NCBI RefSeq assembly: GCF_964355755.1
Contig: NC_092679.1
Span: forward strand, 11,834,932 to 11,898,931
Direction: 5' to 3'
Source: Antedon mediterranea
Lineage: Eukaryota; Echinodermata; Crinoidea; Comatulida; Antedonidae
DNA: 64,000 nt
The notes beneath the pieces are model-generated. The model did no database searches, was not told the origin of the DNA, and saw only the letters and a program-made list of their open reading frames with translations. This document shows positions 32,801-47,800 of the stretch, piece by piece. How positions within the stretch are numbered: position 1 is the stretch's first letter; each line of letters starts with the position of its first letter. Both the position numbers and the translations under genes were made by a program.

Positions 32801-35800
32801 ATGTGTCCTGGTTTATTGAACATGTACCTCCATTCAAGCAGAAATTCGGCTGACATATTTCTGGTAAAACAGCAATTTATTTTAGTTTGACAAATTTGTA
32901 ACTGGATTGTATCAAAATAATAACGTTGTAATTGTAATATTTATTGCCATCCATATAAAAAAAGAAGACAGATCAAACAATTTGTACAACAATAACACAA
33001 TAAAAATAAGTTACATATATGGAATAGCAGAGGATAACCCTTTAAGCTCAAGGGCTTGTTTCAGAAGGGGTCCTCAACATAAAATTATATTAACGTAAAA
33101 ATTCAAATATGAAGTATGATAATTATAATTTAGATATTATACAGATATTTTATAAGTAAAAGGTTTTAGAAAATATAAATTTGTAAATAACTTTGCTAAA
33201 GATGATAACAGTAGGCCTATTATTAATATTGATATACTTTCTACCAAATTTAACTTATAATTCTATTTCAAGCACCACTTGTGATACACACAATTTACAG
33301 TATTACAGAATTTTCCTATGGTACTAGGCCAAATAGTGTCGTATGGAGATCCAGCACTGAGCATCAGGTAGGAAATATTTACATTTAAAAATGTACTGTA
33401 GAAAGGATACATACCTTCTATAACTTGATATGATTCTGGTTCCAAATCTAGAATAGACTCAGCAAGCATGCCGTCATTAGCAACATTATCAAAAAATATG
33501 TCATTTACATCTGGTGCTGTCGTATTTGATTCATAATCAAACTGAACAACATACTGTACTTTTATACTTCCACTGGAAAACCCAAAAACATACACTCCGG
33601 TAAAGCCTGTTAATACTTGAAACACTCCAGTGAGTGCCTCAATCACTTTATTTTCCAAATCTAAATATTCTGCTGATGTTGAATCTGTATAAACTGCCGT
33701 AAATATTGCAGTGGCTTCTCCAATTTCAGCAATAGCAAATTCACCAGTAATTTCTTTGGATACTAGTGGAAGAAATATAAATGTACCGTACTTTAAATTA
33801 GTATTCTAACATGCATATGATATCTAAAAATTACGATAACTTTATGTAATGGTAGGCTGAAAGTGTAGTTGGGTTAATGTGTATCATTTGAATGGCCAGC
33901 ATAAACTCAAAACTCTCGATTTTACTAGGCGGGAGTGCGCCGAGCTTTCAGCGAATGGAAAATGTATCCTCTTCAATATAAAAATAAAAAAAATATAAAA
34001 CATCCATCATTTGTTTTATAGCACACACCTACAGTTTTAAACTAAACTTTAAATTATCCTTTGATTTCATAATTTAATAAAGTCGTTCAGAATAACTGGT
34101 TTTCAACCACAGAGAAGAGCAGTTATACACGCTATAGATTGTTAAAAACAGTCACCAGAAAATGTACACAAACAATATTTAAAAAAGGTAAATATAACCA
34201 CTTACAAGAACTATTAAATATCACTTTACCATGCACTAGAACTAAATACAGAACGGTATTGATACTAAATTAACCAATAAGATAGTAAGAACACAACAAC
34301 AATATAAAATATTATATATCTTTTAACTTTAAAAATGAATGTTATACTTACAGACGCAAACAGAACCTTTGAGATGAAAGCCTGGTTGACATTGGCATGA
34401 GTAACTTCCGTACGTGTTTTTGCAAATAAGATCATTGTCGCATATACTACTGTCAGATGATGTGCATTCATCCACATCTAGAAATGTAAGCATAAATTAA
34501 TTAAAGTCAAGTTAACAAGTCAAGAGTCGATGGCACAACATCAGTGCATTGTATTGCATACAACGTGCGCGTGCATCATTGAATGTGTCTATACTTAGTG
34601 TTTTTCTGCTTGCACATAATCATTTAAAAAATTATTATTAACCTCTCTATCTTGATTGTACAACTGTAGAAATACAATAGTTAATTTTCCAACCTGTTTG
34701 GCACAAATCTCCGGTCCAACTTGATGAACAGGAACATTCATAACTATCTTCAACTCTTGTACACACACCTCCGTTTAGACATGTGACTACTGCACATTGT
34801 CCATTTCCTGAGTATCACAAAATCATGTTGAAAATATTACTGGGGCAATTTTATTGGTAAGAGACAAATATATTGACATTCTGCAATAATCGAGAACAAA
34901 ACCTACCAATATAAAAAGCGCCGCCTTGGACTTTATTACCAGTTGGAAGGGTACCGTCATTAAGTACTGCATTCAAAACGGATTCTACATCAGCTTCAGT
35001 AACAGACGATCCTTCTTTAAATACGAGTGCATAGTCAACTACGACATCGTTGTTGTCATCAAAAGAATAGCCATTAATAGTAACACCAACTATACTAGAT
35101 GCAAGTTCACTCTGTCTTAGAACATCTTCAATCTAAATATAATATAAAAAAAATTCCTATGATATTCTGCAGAATAAGAATGAAAACGACAATAAATAAT
35201 ATTCTATCGATTTGAAATTAATCATAAGTACAATTTAATTAAGAAAATTTGGATCAGTATACTATTTTCAGAACTAATCAATAATATTGTTTTTTTATTC
35301 GATTAATCCGCTTATTTTATGAGATTATGGAGAATAATATCGTGAAAGAAAGACTTTCTATTCAACGAGGCGGATCCGAGTTATATAGCACAGTCATGCT
35401 TATAATAAATGAAAATATTTATCCTATTCAACAAGCATTTGTTAGTCAAAATTAGGCAAACCCAATTTGTGTTTTTTATAATATGTAACATTTGGGTTAT
35501 GGGGAAGTGAGACAGGTGCAAAGAGGCACAATTTTTAATTACTGTAAATTCTTTATCCACTCAGTAACGAAATTTGTTTGTTTTCAGTAAAATATTTGCG
35601 ATGTAATACTTTGTTAAAACTGTCATCGTCATTAGTCGATTGAAATTAAAATAGAATGTAATGATTACTAGAAAACAAATAGACGGTTTGGACTTGTTTT
35701 TGAACAGCCAACAATCACCAGCCTCCGCGTCGCGCAACATCAACATCTTTATAAAAAAAACTGAACGTACAATATGCACATTTAACAGAACCATCAATTT

Positions 35801-38800
35801 TTTTTAATAAGGAATATATATTTCCTTATTTAAAAAAATTACTTATTAGTTAGTATATTTGCATTTGTGTAATTATTAATCTCTGATATGTACTTACATC
35901 CTCTTGCAGTCCTGATAGAATATTTGCAGAATCGTCTTCTGAAAAACCTCCAGTAATTCCACCAATGGAATTGAAAGTTGTGCTACCTTTTATCTCACTG
36001 GTAACTATGTCAGTTAGGAAAACAATTTTAGATACATTTAATGTAAATTTTTCTTTAGTAGTCAATTATTACGTCAATTACATACGATTAAAAACGACTG
36101 ATATAAAACTTACAAGAATATAGCGATATTGTCAAAGTGAATGAACACGTAGCCATGTTGCTATTTTCATCAGTCGCTGTGTAAGTTACGATGTACTGCC
36201 CTGGGGTCAGACGATCACCAACATTGATATTGGATTCTAAAGAAACAGCTCCTGCATTGTCAGTCACTGTCGGTATGTCCCAGTGCACAAGTGCCGTCGA
36301 AGAGGAATCAAGAACATATGAGCTCTGACTGGATGGACAACCACTAATTGATGGCTTCTCATTATCTACAATTAAATGAAGTTAAATTTTTTTTACTGAA
36401 ACCTTAAATGTAAGCCTAATATTTTTCCTTTAAATTGTAGGCTGCATTTTTAAAAATTAATATTTATTAGTGTACATCAGTTTAAAACTACTACAATAAT
36501 ATAATAATACAATTATTTATAAATATAACTGTTTAAAACAATAATAAAACATATCAGCCACTCTTTAGTTATTCAAATATATTTATGTTTTTGGTGACCG
36601 TTTGTAAATATTTTATATACGAAAAAAAGTCATGCTCATCAGATTCATGAAAATGCATGTTACAATAGATCAAAGGTTGAATTCTCAAAATGTGTTCTGT
36701 CGCTTTACTATTGGCGATATTTCTGACTTAGTCTACAAGTTAGTAAATGAAAATAAATCTACTGTTGACGTACCTACAACCGTTACGCTAAAACTAGCGG
36801 TGGCTGTATTATCGTAATAGTCTGTTGCCGTGTATATGACTTCCCACGTACCAACTTCAAACTCAGTTGGGTTGTTGTAGTTAGCTGTAAGCTGGTACGA
36901 GCCAGAGTTATCTGTAGCTGATGGCCTGCTCCAAGAGACGGTTGCTGTATTCCTGCCAGCTGCTGTCGTGGTAACTATGTCAGCCGGAAGGTCAATTATA
37001 ACTGGTGGAGTTGTGTCTTGTTCTGAAATATCAAATCAGTTTTTTCTAAACAGTTTTCAAATTAAATACTCATTATGGATAAAAGAGTTAAAAATATACA
37101 AAAATTACGGGAAAATAAGGATTAAATTGGATAACAATGGATTCAAATAATTTATATGAAGATTGTAGATTTGCAACAACAAAACAATATTACTGCTTAT
37201 ATTGTAATAATCACGTTGAATAAATGAATATAAGTGGTGGTTGAAGCAACAAAAAAGGACAAAAATATACTCAGCAGTACTGTTATTAGACATTAGCAAA
37301 GTTTGAATGAACTTACCGCTAACAATAACAGAAAAACTACAAGTAACAACGTTATTTAAATCGTCAACAGCAGTGTATGTCACAGTTGTTGAACCGACAG
37401 CAAAAAGCGAGCCTGGGTCATATGTAGATGTCAATGTAAAGCCGGATGATTCATCAATCGATGGCACAGTCCACAATACAGATGTTAAAGATGATGACGA
37501 AAGCGATGCAATAGCAGTTTGATCTTCGGGACATGTGAGACTAATCAGGTCTACGAAGACATTAAACAAAATTGTGAAAAAGATTATTAGGAAAATAGTA
37601 TAGCCTACACTTAGTATTGTCAAGCTTTGATCAGAAAGTAGGACGTTCACTTTCCATAAATAAATTAGGCAATACAGTATTCAAAGAGAGGATAAACAAT
37701 TCTCTAAGATAAAAATAAGGTTAGATGCCTAAAGCCTTTTATCAAAGAAACCATTGACTTCATTCTCTTTTAAAGAAATTTGTATTTTATGACATACGAT
37801 TCAAATAATAATTGTTACTGGGTCATATAATATAAGTTGATTAGTCAGATGGTTGCCTAAGACACAACCTGATAGTCAGCTTCATGCTGATGCCCTCCAA
37901 ATCATACGTAATTGCTAAATAAGGTTAGAGGCAAGTAAAAATGTGATACAACATGTGATAATTAACTTAACTTATGGATTGTAATATTTTTTAATTTGCC
38001 CTCAGAAACAATCAATTATGCATGATAATCAATTGTATATTTTACTAAAATCTCATTACAATTGCAAGGTTAAGATGAAAACAGAACACATTACCAGTTA
38101 CGATAACATTAAAGGTGCAAATCGCTGCATTGCCAGTGCCATCTGTAAAGGTGTATACAACCTCTGTCACGCCTTCAGTAAAGAAATCACCAGGAGAATA
38201 GTTGTTTTCAGTTGTAAACAATCCCGAATTATCTGTTGCTGTAGGTTGCGTCCACAAGACAGCTAATGAATCTGCATCATTTGGAAGCGTTGTACTAATG
38301 TCGCCACTGCATCCATAAATAAATGGTGGTTCTAAATCTTCTGCACCTTTAATTGTTAATAAAAGTGAATTAATTATTATTGTTTTGGCTAATATTACTT
38401 TATAATAATTTTTTTATATAATTTATTTGATACACTGAGAATGGCCATGTAGGAAGAAAAGAAATGGAGTAACGAGTGAAAAAAGGGATCATACACACTA
38501 CTATAAGCTATCAAGATATTGATATGCAATATAATTAGTACACTTTAAATGTTTAATTATAATGCATTTATTTGTTATTTTTATATGTTGGTACAGCTGT
38601 TATTCGTTAAAGGACGATTGATTGGAATTAAATTACAGCCGGAGTGCAAGTTAATATAGTTTGATACAAACGACAGAAAAGGTAGGTATGTATTATGATT
38701 TTATCTCAGAATAATGGCATACATACGACACTAAGACAGAATATTTAATGTTGCGACTGATCAATAATCTATATATAATCATAACAATTATACTACTTAC

Positions 38801-41800
38801 TTTGAATCGTAACAGTAAACTGAGCGGTGGCTGTATTTCCGTATTGGTCTACAAATGTGTATGAAACCGTTGATGTTCCCAAATGGAAAGTTGAACCAGG
38901 GGCTAGATTAGGACCCACTTGAGTTACTGTACCAGATTCATCAGTAGCTGTAGGTTCATCCCAGATCACGGATGTTGATGTCACTCCTAAGTCAACTGTA
39001 ACAACGATATCTTCTGGAGTATTGTCAATGGTTGGTGGTGAATCATCAACTACAAATTAATTTATTTAATATTAAAATAGTACTATATTACTTTCTATAA
39101 AACAGTGGTAGTAGTATTTAATTAAATTCACCGATATATCAATGATTATTATAAAATCACAATTATTAATAACAATAAACGTTGATATAAAGATTGCGGT
39201 ACACAACGTACATTAGTTCTGAAAAGAATTGTTGAGTTTCTCGACGTTTTGATCAATATGCTGTGGTTTGATTTCGCCATGCAAACCTTCAAACAACAAC
39301 GTACTCTTACCTGAAATTGTCACTGTAAACATGTCAATTGCTGTATTCCCAGACGAGTCGGTAGCTGTATACACGACGGTCGTCGCACCAATGGGAAACA
39401 TCTCACCAGGCGTGAACTGTGAGGTTACAGTTGCTGTACCTGAATTATCTGTCGCAACTGGAGTGTTCCAAGTGATGATTACGTCTGATGTTCCAGGTGC
39501 AACAACTCTTTCAATATCAGCCGGAAATGATGTGAACGTCGGGGCTTCTGTATCTGTCTGACCTACACAAAATATACACATAAACCTTGTAGTTCTCCCC
39601 AAGATATGAAATTGAACAAATTAGGATGGACGTGAAATTTACTAATTACAGTACTTGTGTATTTAAACTTAAATAAAAAGTTACTCTTTCTTGGGTAACA
39701 GGCCCATTGTTTAATCTAGTGACGTTCGACTAATAAACGCTGGGCCTATTTGTATTAACACTAAGATCAAAACTAGGGCAAATAATAGAGTAATCCAGCT
39801 AAATGCTACGCATACGTATTTTCAGAACATACCAATTACATTAACCGTGAAAGAGCACACAGCCTGGTTTAAGGACGAGTCCACCGCAGTATAAGTCACA
39901 ACTGTTGTAGTTGTTTGGAACACATCTCCAGGATTATGACTAGCCACGACAACTGGAGTGCCTGAACTATCCGTTGCTGTGGGTGCCGTCCAGGTAACAG
40001 TTGTTGAGGTCTGGCCAAGTGGTGCAATCACTTGAAAGTCAGATGGACATCCAACTATTACTGGTGGATCAGTGTCAACAAATTCCTCTGAAAATGCAGA
40101 TATGTTTATGATAGTAAAGCATGATGTAGGTGTAATAGACAGTGTTGGTTTATTAAATGTATATCAACCTTACCTATGACTACAATATTAAAAATGCACG
40201 CGGCGGTGTTTCCAGACGTATCGGTTGCCGTGTATTCAACAACAGTTGTTCCTAAATTGAAAGTTGATCCAGAAGAGAAGTTTGTATCTAATGACACAGC
40301 ATCACCAGAATTGTCTGTAGCGGTTGGTTCAACCCAAGAGATTGGTAGCGGAATGTTAGCAGAACTTGTTTCTACTGTTATATCGTTTGGACACCCATTA
40401 ATAGTTGGTGCATTGTTGTCTATGAATTCTAAACGAATGAAAGAAAAGCAAAATGTTTTTGTCTGTAACATAATAATCAAAACACATTTACATGGATGAT
40501 GATATTGACGACATATTAAAAATAATGATGTCGACACCGGTATTTTATAACAGATGATTTATTGAATAATTTTAGAAATAATAAAAAAACATAACTAAGG
40601 ATGTAGAAGACATATTGGGTTTTCGATCATTTTCATTATTCTAATAAACCATACTATTGATGCAATGCAGTACAATATTTGCAAAACAAATGAAAACAAA
40701 TTACCTTGTACGGTAACCGTAAATGTACACTGAGCTGAATTTCCAGAAGTGTCAATAGCTATGTAACTGACAACAGTACTCCCGACACTAAATGAAGTAG
40801 ATGGATTGTGCGTTGGCGTAAGTGTCTGAATACCGACGTTGTCAGTGGCAACAGGGTCATCCCATGATACAATCGTTGACGTGATACCCACGCTAACCGT
40901 CTCCAACACATCTTCCGGGCATTCTACCTCTGGTTGTACGTTGTCAATGGGTTCTTTTAATAAAAAAATTTAAAATTATAATTCAAGTTTGGTTGTAACG
41001 TGGACTCAACGCAACAACGACCAGTCACTAGCGACAGTTTGGATAAAACATTCTGTCGTGATTTGTAATATTACTCGCGTTCTAGTGTAAACCAAGCTTT
41101 ACTTGTTTACTCATTGTATAAAAAAGAATAACATATCAGTTACATAAACGGAAAACGAACAGGACGCCATGTTTACTAATTGTATAAAAAAGAATAACAT
41201 ACCAGTTACATCAACGGAAAACGAACAGGACGCCATGTTTCCTGTATCATCTTCAAAAACGTAAGTAACTACCGTTGTGCCTATATTGAATTCATCCCCT
41301 GGTGAGTGTGAATCCGTTACTGATGTGACTCCTTGATCGTCTGTTGCAGTAGGTGGTATCCAGGTAACAACGGCTGATTCTGTTCCTTCAGCTGCTTCTA
41401 CTTGGATGGTTGCTGGACATGATTCCACTACTGGTGACCCATCATCTAGTAATATAATTAAATAAGCCTTAAAAGGAAACTCATCTATTGTGTCTTATTT
41501 TTATTCGGATCATGTTGTGAACGGATTCCTTTCCGTTGTTACGGTTGAAAAAATAGAGAATCTAGAAAAGACCCTAAATTCCATGCTAAGAACTCTCGTG
41601 TTCAGTTCCAACAACCTGGATTTGTTTTACCTACTAATAATTTAAAATAAAATTATCAATAATTAGCAAGTAGAAGGAATTAGCAGTCTAGTCGGTAGTT
41701 AAATGAGCCTACCATCCCAGGTCAAACACATTATGTCAACGGTCAATGTCAACGGTCAATGTCAATGGTTTAAGTTCTGTGCTGGATGTTTATTAAAATA

Positions 41801-44800
41801 ATAACTTTCTTTTTTAAACAAAATAAAAGCAGTTATCATACCTTCAACAGATACAGAAAATACACAATAATTTAAATTATTATACTGGTCCATTGCTGTA
41901 TATTCAACTGATGTCACTCCAACAGAAAAAGTAGATCCTGGCACATGATCGGATACAAGTGTCACCGAAACAGTGTTGTCTGTTGCCGTTGGGGGTTCCC
42001 AAAGAACAGTTCCCCCAAGTTGTGTAACATCAGCCGGACAATTGAAAATCTGCGGTATTTCATTATCTATAACATAATTACAGTATAGCCTTTAACAAAT
42101 ATCAACCTTATAACATTTAGCACATTCCAGTTATCTACTGTGGATAGTCCGTAGTAGAACCATGCGATAAAAGGGCGATATTGCAATTTAAATGGCATCT
42201 TTAGGTTTGTTTGGTTGTGAAGGTGCACCATTCTTGAATTACACACATATTGATTTTGTAAACATTTTATTTTGTGGTGCTCCTATTAACGAGTAATGAT
42301 CATGAGGTTTCTGAGATGATGATTTGAGTAACGACGACCATGCTGCGGTTATTTTGATATGTGCTGTTTACTAGATGTTTCTGGAAATATTGCGTAAAGA
42401 ATAAGAAATACCTACCAATTACAGTAATAGTAAATGTACATTCAGCTTGGAATCCGTTAGTATTAACAGCTGCGTACGTCACAGTATGAACGCCGACCTC
42501 AAAGGCTGTTCCTGATTGGATTGAAGAAGTGACATTGACGTTAGTCGAGTCTACAACCGCTGGATCATCCCATGTCACCACTGCTGTTGGTTCTCTAGCA
42601 TCTGTTGAAACTTGTTGTGATACCGGGCATTCGATGTCTGCAACGGTTGTGTCTATTAAATATAGAAAGAAAGATTACTAAAATAAATGTTGGTAATGTT
42701 GCTGTCAGAGAGACCTAATACTACACGAGTATCGGCTGAAACTATATTAAGTAATTGCAATCAATGTTAGTATTTGTATAACTTAAGCATCCTTAAACGT
42801 GCTTTTTGCAATTTATTTACCTATAACCGTGACACTGAACTGACATTGTGCAGTATTACCACTGCCATCAGTCACAGTGTAAACAACATCAGTGGTGCCT
42901 TCAACGAAAGTGTCACCGGGAGAATATGTTGATGTTATTGTTACTATCCCAGAATTATCCAAGGCGGATGGAGACGCCCAATCAACCACTGAAGACTCTG
43001 TTTGGATATGAGAGGGGCACCCATCAAGAACGGGTGGCTCGTTATCTAAAACAAAATGCAAAAAAAATTACAAACTACAAATTAAATAATACAAATAATA
43101 TACAAAATCTCTTCTTTTTTCAATAGCATATTTTGTCAACTATAATGTTTTAATCCTTATTATTAATTAATTACCATATTCAGAAATAAATGCGTGTGGT
43201 GTACAAACGAAAAAAAGAAAACAGAAACAAAACTTACCATTAACGGTTACTAAAAAACTGTATTCCACTGTGTTATTATGAATATCAGTAGCGGAATACA
43301 CAACAGTTGTTGTACCAATTTGGAAAACAGAGCCAGGCTGGATAGAAGCAGACAGAGGAGGTGTGTTTTCAGAGTTATCTGTCACAGTAGGAGAAGTCCA
43401 TGAAACAACTACACTGGCACTACCACGATTGGAATCAATAACTATATTGGTAGGCACATCAGTTATTACTGGAGATTCACAGTCTACGATTGAAACAGAT
43501 AAGAAATCATTAAGGTAAAATGTAGTATACTAAATATAATACCATGTGCCTAATAAACTACATACCATTCTTATAATAATGGTATGTGCCTAATAAACTA
43601 CATACCATTCTTATATTAATGGTATGTGCCTAATAAACTACATACCATTCTTAAAATAATGTTATTCAAACAAGTTCTCGAAAATGTTGGAATGGTCAGA
43701 CAAGCCTTCATTAACAACTCGAAGGCCCTCTTATTTTGAATCGGCATTATTTATTATATGCCATCTGGAACACTCTGTCAGAGTTACAGATTACATTTTT
43801 ATATTATATTATATATGTACCTAATAAACTACATACCATTAACAATGGCCGAGAATGAACACGTTGCAGTATTACCAGCTACATCAGTCGCAACATACAC
43901 TATCTGAGTTTCTCCAACAGAAAATGAATGTCCAGAATCAAAGTTATTCTCTACGTTTCCAATATCAGCATTGTCGTGTACAGTTGGAGCTGTCCATGTG
44001 ACAACGCCAGTGTACAATTCTTGATCATTACATGATGTAATGTCATCAGGACAGTAGGTAAAATCAGGCTTGATAGCATCTGTTTAAGGTAAAATAAATA
44101 ACGATTATACATATTCCATTGAATAGAATAGGCCTGCACAATGAAAATTATGTTTAAACAGTTATGGGTGATAACGAATAATAAAGAAAAACGTGCTCAC
44201 CGAGAACCACGACTGCAAACTGACAGAGTGCACCGTTATTAGAAAGATCAACTGCAGTGTAAACCACAGTTGTTGTTCCAATACCAAAAGGGTCACCAGG
44301 TTCATGACTTTTATTGAATGTTGACACACCATGGTTGTCGGTTACTGTTGGTTCTGTCCAGGTTATGTCAGCAGTAGATCCAGATGTAAGCTCATGCTCA
44401 ATTGTATCAGGACAATTGGCAAAAACTGGGATTTCATCATCTACCATATTAATTATAATTATTTATATATTATTGAGAATACCTATTGTTATATTTGGTA
44501 CGGATAACACATTTATGATACTAAGCCATGGTTTACCTTCTCACATTTTCATTTCCATATATTTAATTTATGTATACTATGTTATGTCTTATTGTAAATA
44601 AACAATAAGTAGATATTATTACTGACCAGTAACGGTAACTGTAAATGTTTCAACAGCACTATTGCCAACTTCATCTGTTGCCGTAACGACCACTTCTGTG
44701 GATCCTATGGGAAACACAGACCCCGATGATGGGTTTGACGTCACAGCTACGGAGCCAGAGTTGTCTTCTGCTGTTGGTGTTAACCATTGGACCACTGTAC

Positions 44801-47800
44801 CTGAATTACCAGGAGCAGCAGAAGCAGAGACGGCTGTTGGAACCGATGTAAATATAGGGATTTGGGTGTCTGTAAAATAAAATATTCAAAAATCCCATTT
44901 CATTGTTACTTCGGGTTCAGGGCTTTTTCAGCTCATATATGATTACTTGAGTAAAAAGTTTCACTGATAATACTACGTTACATTCATGAGGATGTACTCA
45001 CCTATTACTGTGACTGTAAACTCATGGGTAATGCTATTACCAGCTTCATCAGTGAATGTGTACGTCACAACCGTATTCCCAATTGGGAACTCGGCTGGAC
45101 TGTCATGTGATTTGGTAATTGTAACTGTACCAGCATTATCAGAAGCTGTTGGCTCATCCCATTCGACAGTTACTTCACCAGCTCCGGATTCAGCATTCGC
45201 TTCAATGTCGGCTGGTAAGTTTCCAATTATCGGTGCCTCCATATCTGAATTTAATGGAAAAATAGCCTGACATAACGCTTTTGGATAGATAGGCAATGTA
45301 TAATAAAGTGTCAGTAGACGCTATACATTAGTAATGTGTTAATTGTCGCTAGAAATTATACGGATATGGTACGTATATCGGGTGTATGTAGTACACAATA
45401 TAGTTTTACCTCGTACATAAATGTAGAACGAACACGTTCCAACATTACCGCTACTGTCAGTAGCCGTGTAGAGTATTGGGGTAATACCCAATGGAAATGT
45501 AGCACCTGGCGAGCTTGTTGAAGTCACGGTCGTTTCACCTGAGTTGTCAGTTGCAGTCGGTTCTTCCCAGGATGCAGTACCGTATGAGCTTCCTTCGTCT
45601 GTTGTGACTTCTATTCCTGCTGGGCATGTGATATTAGGTATTTCTTCATCTAAAATAACGCATTAATGCTATTAGTTTTTTGCTGAAGGATTAAAAAAAT
45701 CTAAATCATCGTTAAGATAAAGAATACCATTCATTCTTACCTACAATATTTACGACAAAAGATACAGTATCTGTGTTGCCAGACACATCTGTTGCTGTGT
45801 AAGTTACTGTCGTCTCACCAACGGAAAACACTTCTCCTGGTTCATTTGAACTCTCTAACGTAACTCCAGCAGAGTTGTCCGTCACAGTAGGGGCAACCCA
45901 TGTTACAACTGCGCTTGTTTCACCAGTATCAAGGATGACCGTTCTGCCCTCTGGGACGTCCTCAAAAACAGGAGCCTCGTCATCTTGAGGAAAAGGAATA
46001 TGTTTTAATATCTATATACAAGTCGATCTCTCTCTTTTTGTCAATAAATTTTATATTGAAATTATATACAATTATCCTAAATAAAATTGGGTTTTTTTTT
46101 CAAGGTATGATACAACATATTCAATACGAAGCTTTCCTAAAGAAAGGATTTGAAAAAACCAAAATCATTATTACTTGTGCTATGACAACTTGACAACACA
46201 AGATACAGTCATTAAGTAAAACAAAAGCAATTTAATTGTAAAGAAAGAAAGAAAGAATATAATGTTTCTTACCTTCTATAGTAACATCAAACGATGTCGT
46301 CAGCGTATTTCCAGCCTCATCCACTGCCGTGTACGTTACAGTTGTTGTTCCAATGGGGAAATCGTCACCCGGATTGTGAGATGACGTCACGATGACAACA
46401 CCAGTATTGTCATTAAAGGTTGGTATAGTCCAGTAAGCTGAACCAGTAGAACTGCCAGAATCGGTTGTACCTGTTGCATCACTTACTGAACTAACAAGTT
46501 CAGGTCCTTCATTATCTGAAGATATAATGATTGAACGTATTACCTTATTTCCATCAACAATTTCTGATAATAACCGTGCACAGATAGTCTGTACACTTTA
46601 TTTGTTTCGTAGTTTTTATTGACTAATAGTAGTATTTGAATACAATTAAACATACCTGTAACTAAAACACTAAATGATTCTGTTACTGTATTTCCAGAAG
46701 GATCGGTTGCAGTATATGAAACAACAGTTGTTCCAATTGGAAATAATGCTGGCGATGTTTCCGTTACAACTGTATCCACTGAGCCAGAATTGTCGGTAAT
46801 TGTTGGAGCAGTCCAAGAATGGCTAGCAGTAGCTTCTCCGGAATCTGTAGTTAACTCTGTCGATTCTGGAATGCTGTCTATCACTGGTGGTTCGTCGTCT
46901 ATGATACATGAAATAAGTATATATTAAATGCACGTGTAGACGTATCAAGAGGGTTTGTCAATCACTCAATTTACTCAATTTCTAGGCCTACTGTGGAATA
47001 ATGTTCAGTATTCTAGAATGTATTGTATATTTATTGTCCTTTTTATGTTTGTCCACCAGTCAACGTTTCGATTTATCTTTTTACTAATAAAAGACTAGTT
47101 GACCTCATACCTGTTATTGTTACAACAAAAAAATGCATGACTTCATTCCCGTTCGTATCAGTCACTGTGTATGTAACGGTAGTATCACCAATTGAGAAAA
47201 TGCTTCCTGATGGTATATCAACGGAGACGGTTGGATCAGCTCCTGAGTTATCGCTAGCTTCAGGTTCATCCCAAGTGACAACAGCCGTTGCAGTACCTTC
47301 TGCTGTGGCTTGACTTTGGGCTTCTGGAGCTGATGTAAATACAGGAGGTTCTTCATCTGCAACCAATGAATAAACAATGTTACTTGTTTAGTTAAATTTG
47401 GTATCATTTTAAAAAAGACCACATTGCAATAATTAAATACACATGCAGTTCCAAACAAACGCATTAAACAAATTATCAAAAAAGTACAATATTTAACTTT
47501 TTTTAAATAGATAACTTACCAACTATATTAACTGTAAATGAACATGTAGCTAGGTTCGAATCTGAATCAACAGCAGAGTACACAACGGGAGTGCTACCGA
47601 TTGGGAATACATCACCAGGGTTATACAAGTTAGTGACAGTAGGTTCACCAGAGTTGTCCGTAGCTTCAGGCTCAATCCAGATAACGACGGCATCATTAGA
47701 ATTAGAATCTGTCGGTTGTTCAATATTGAGTGGACAGCCTATAAACACTGGATCTTCAGTATCTAAAGCAATATGACCATATACATGTTTTAATTATGAC

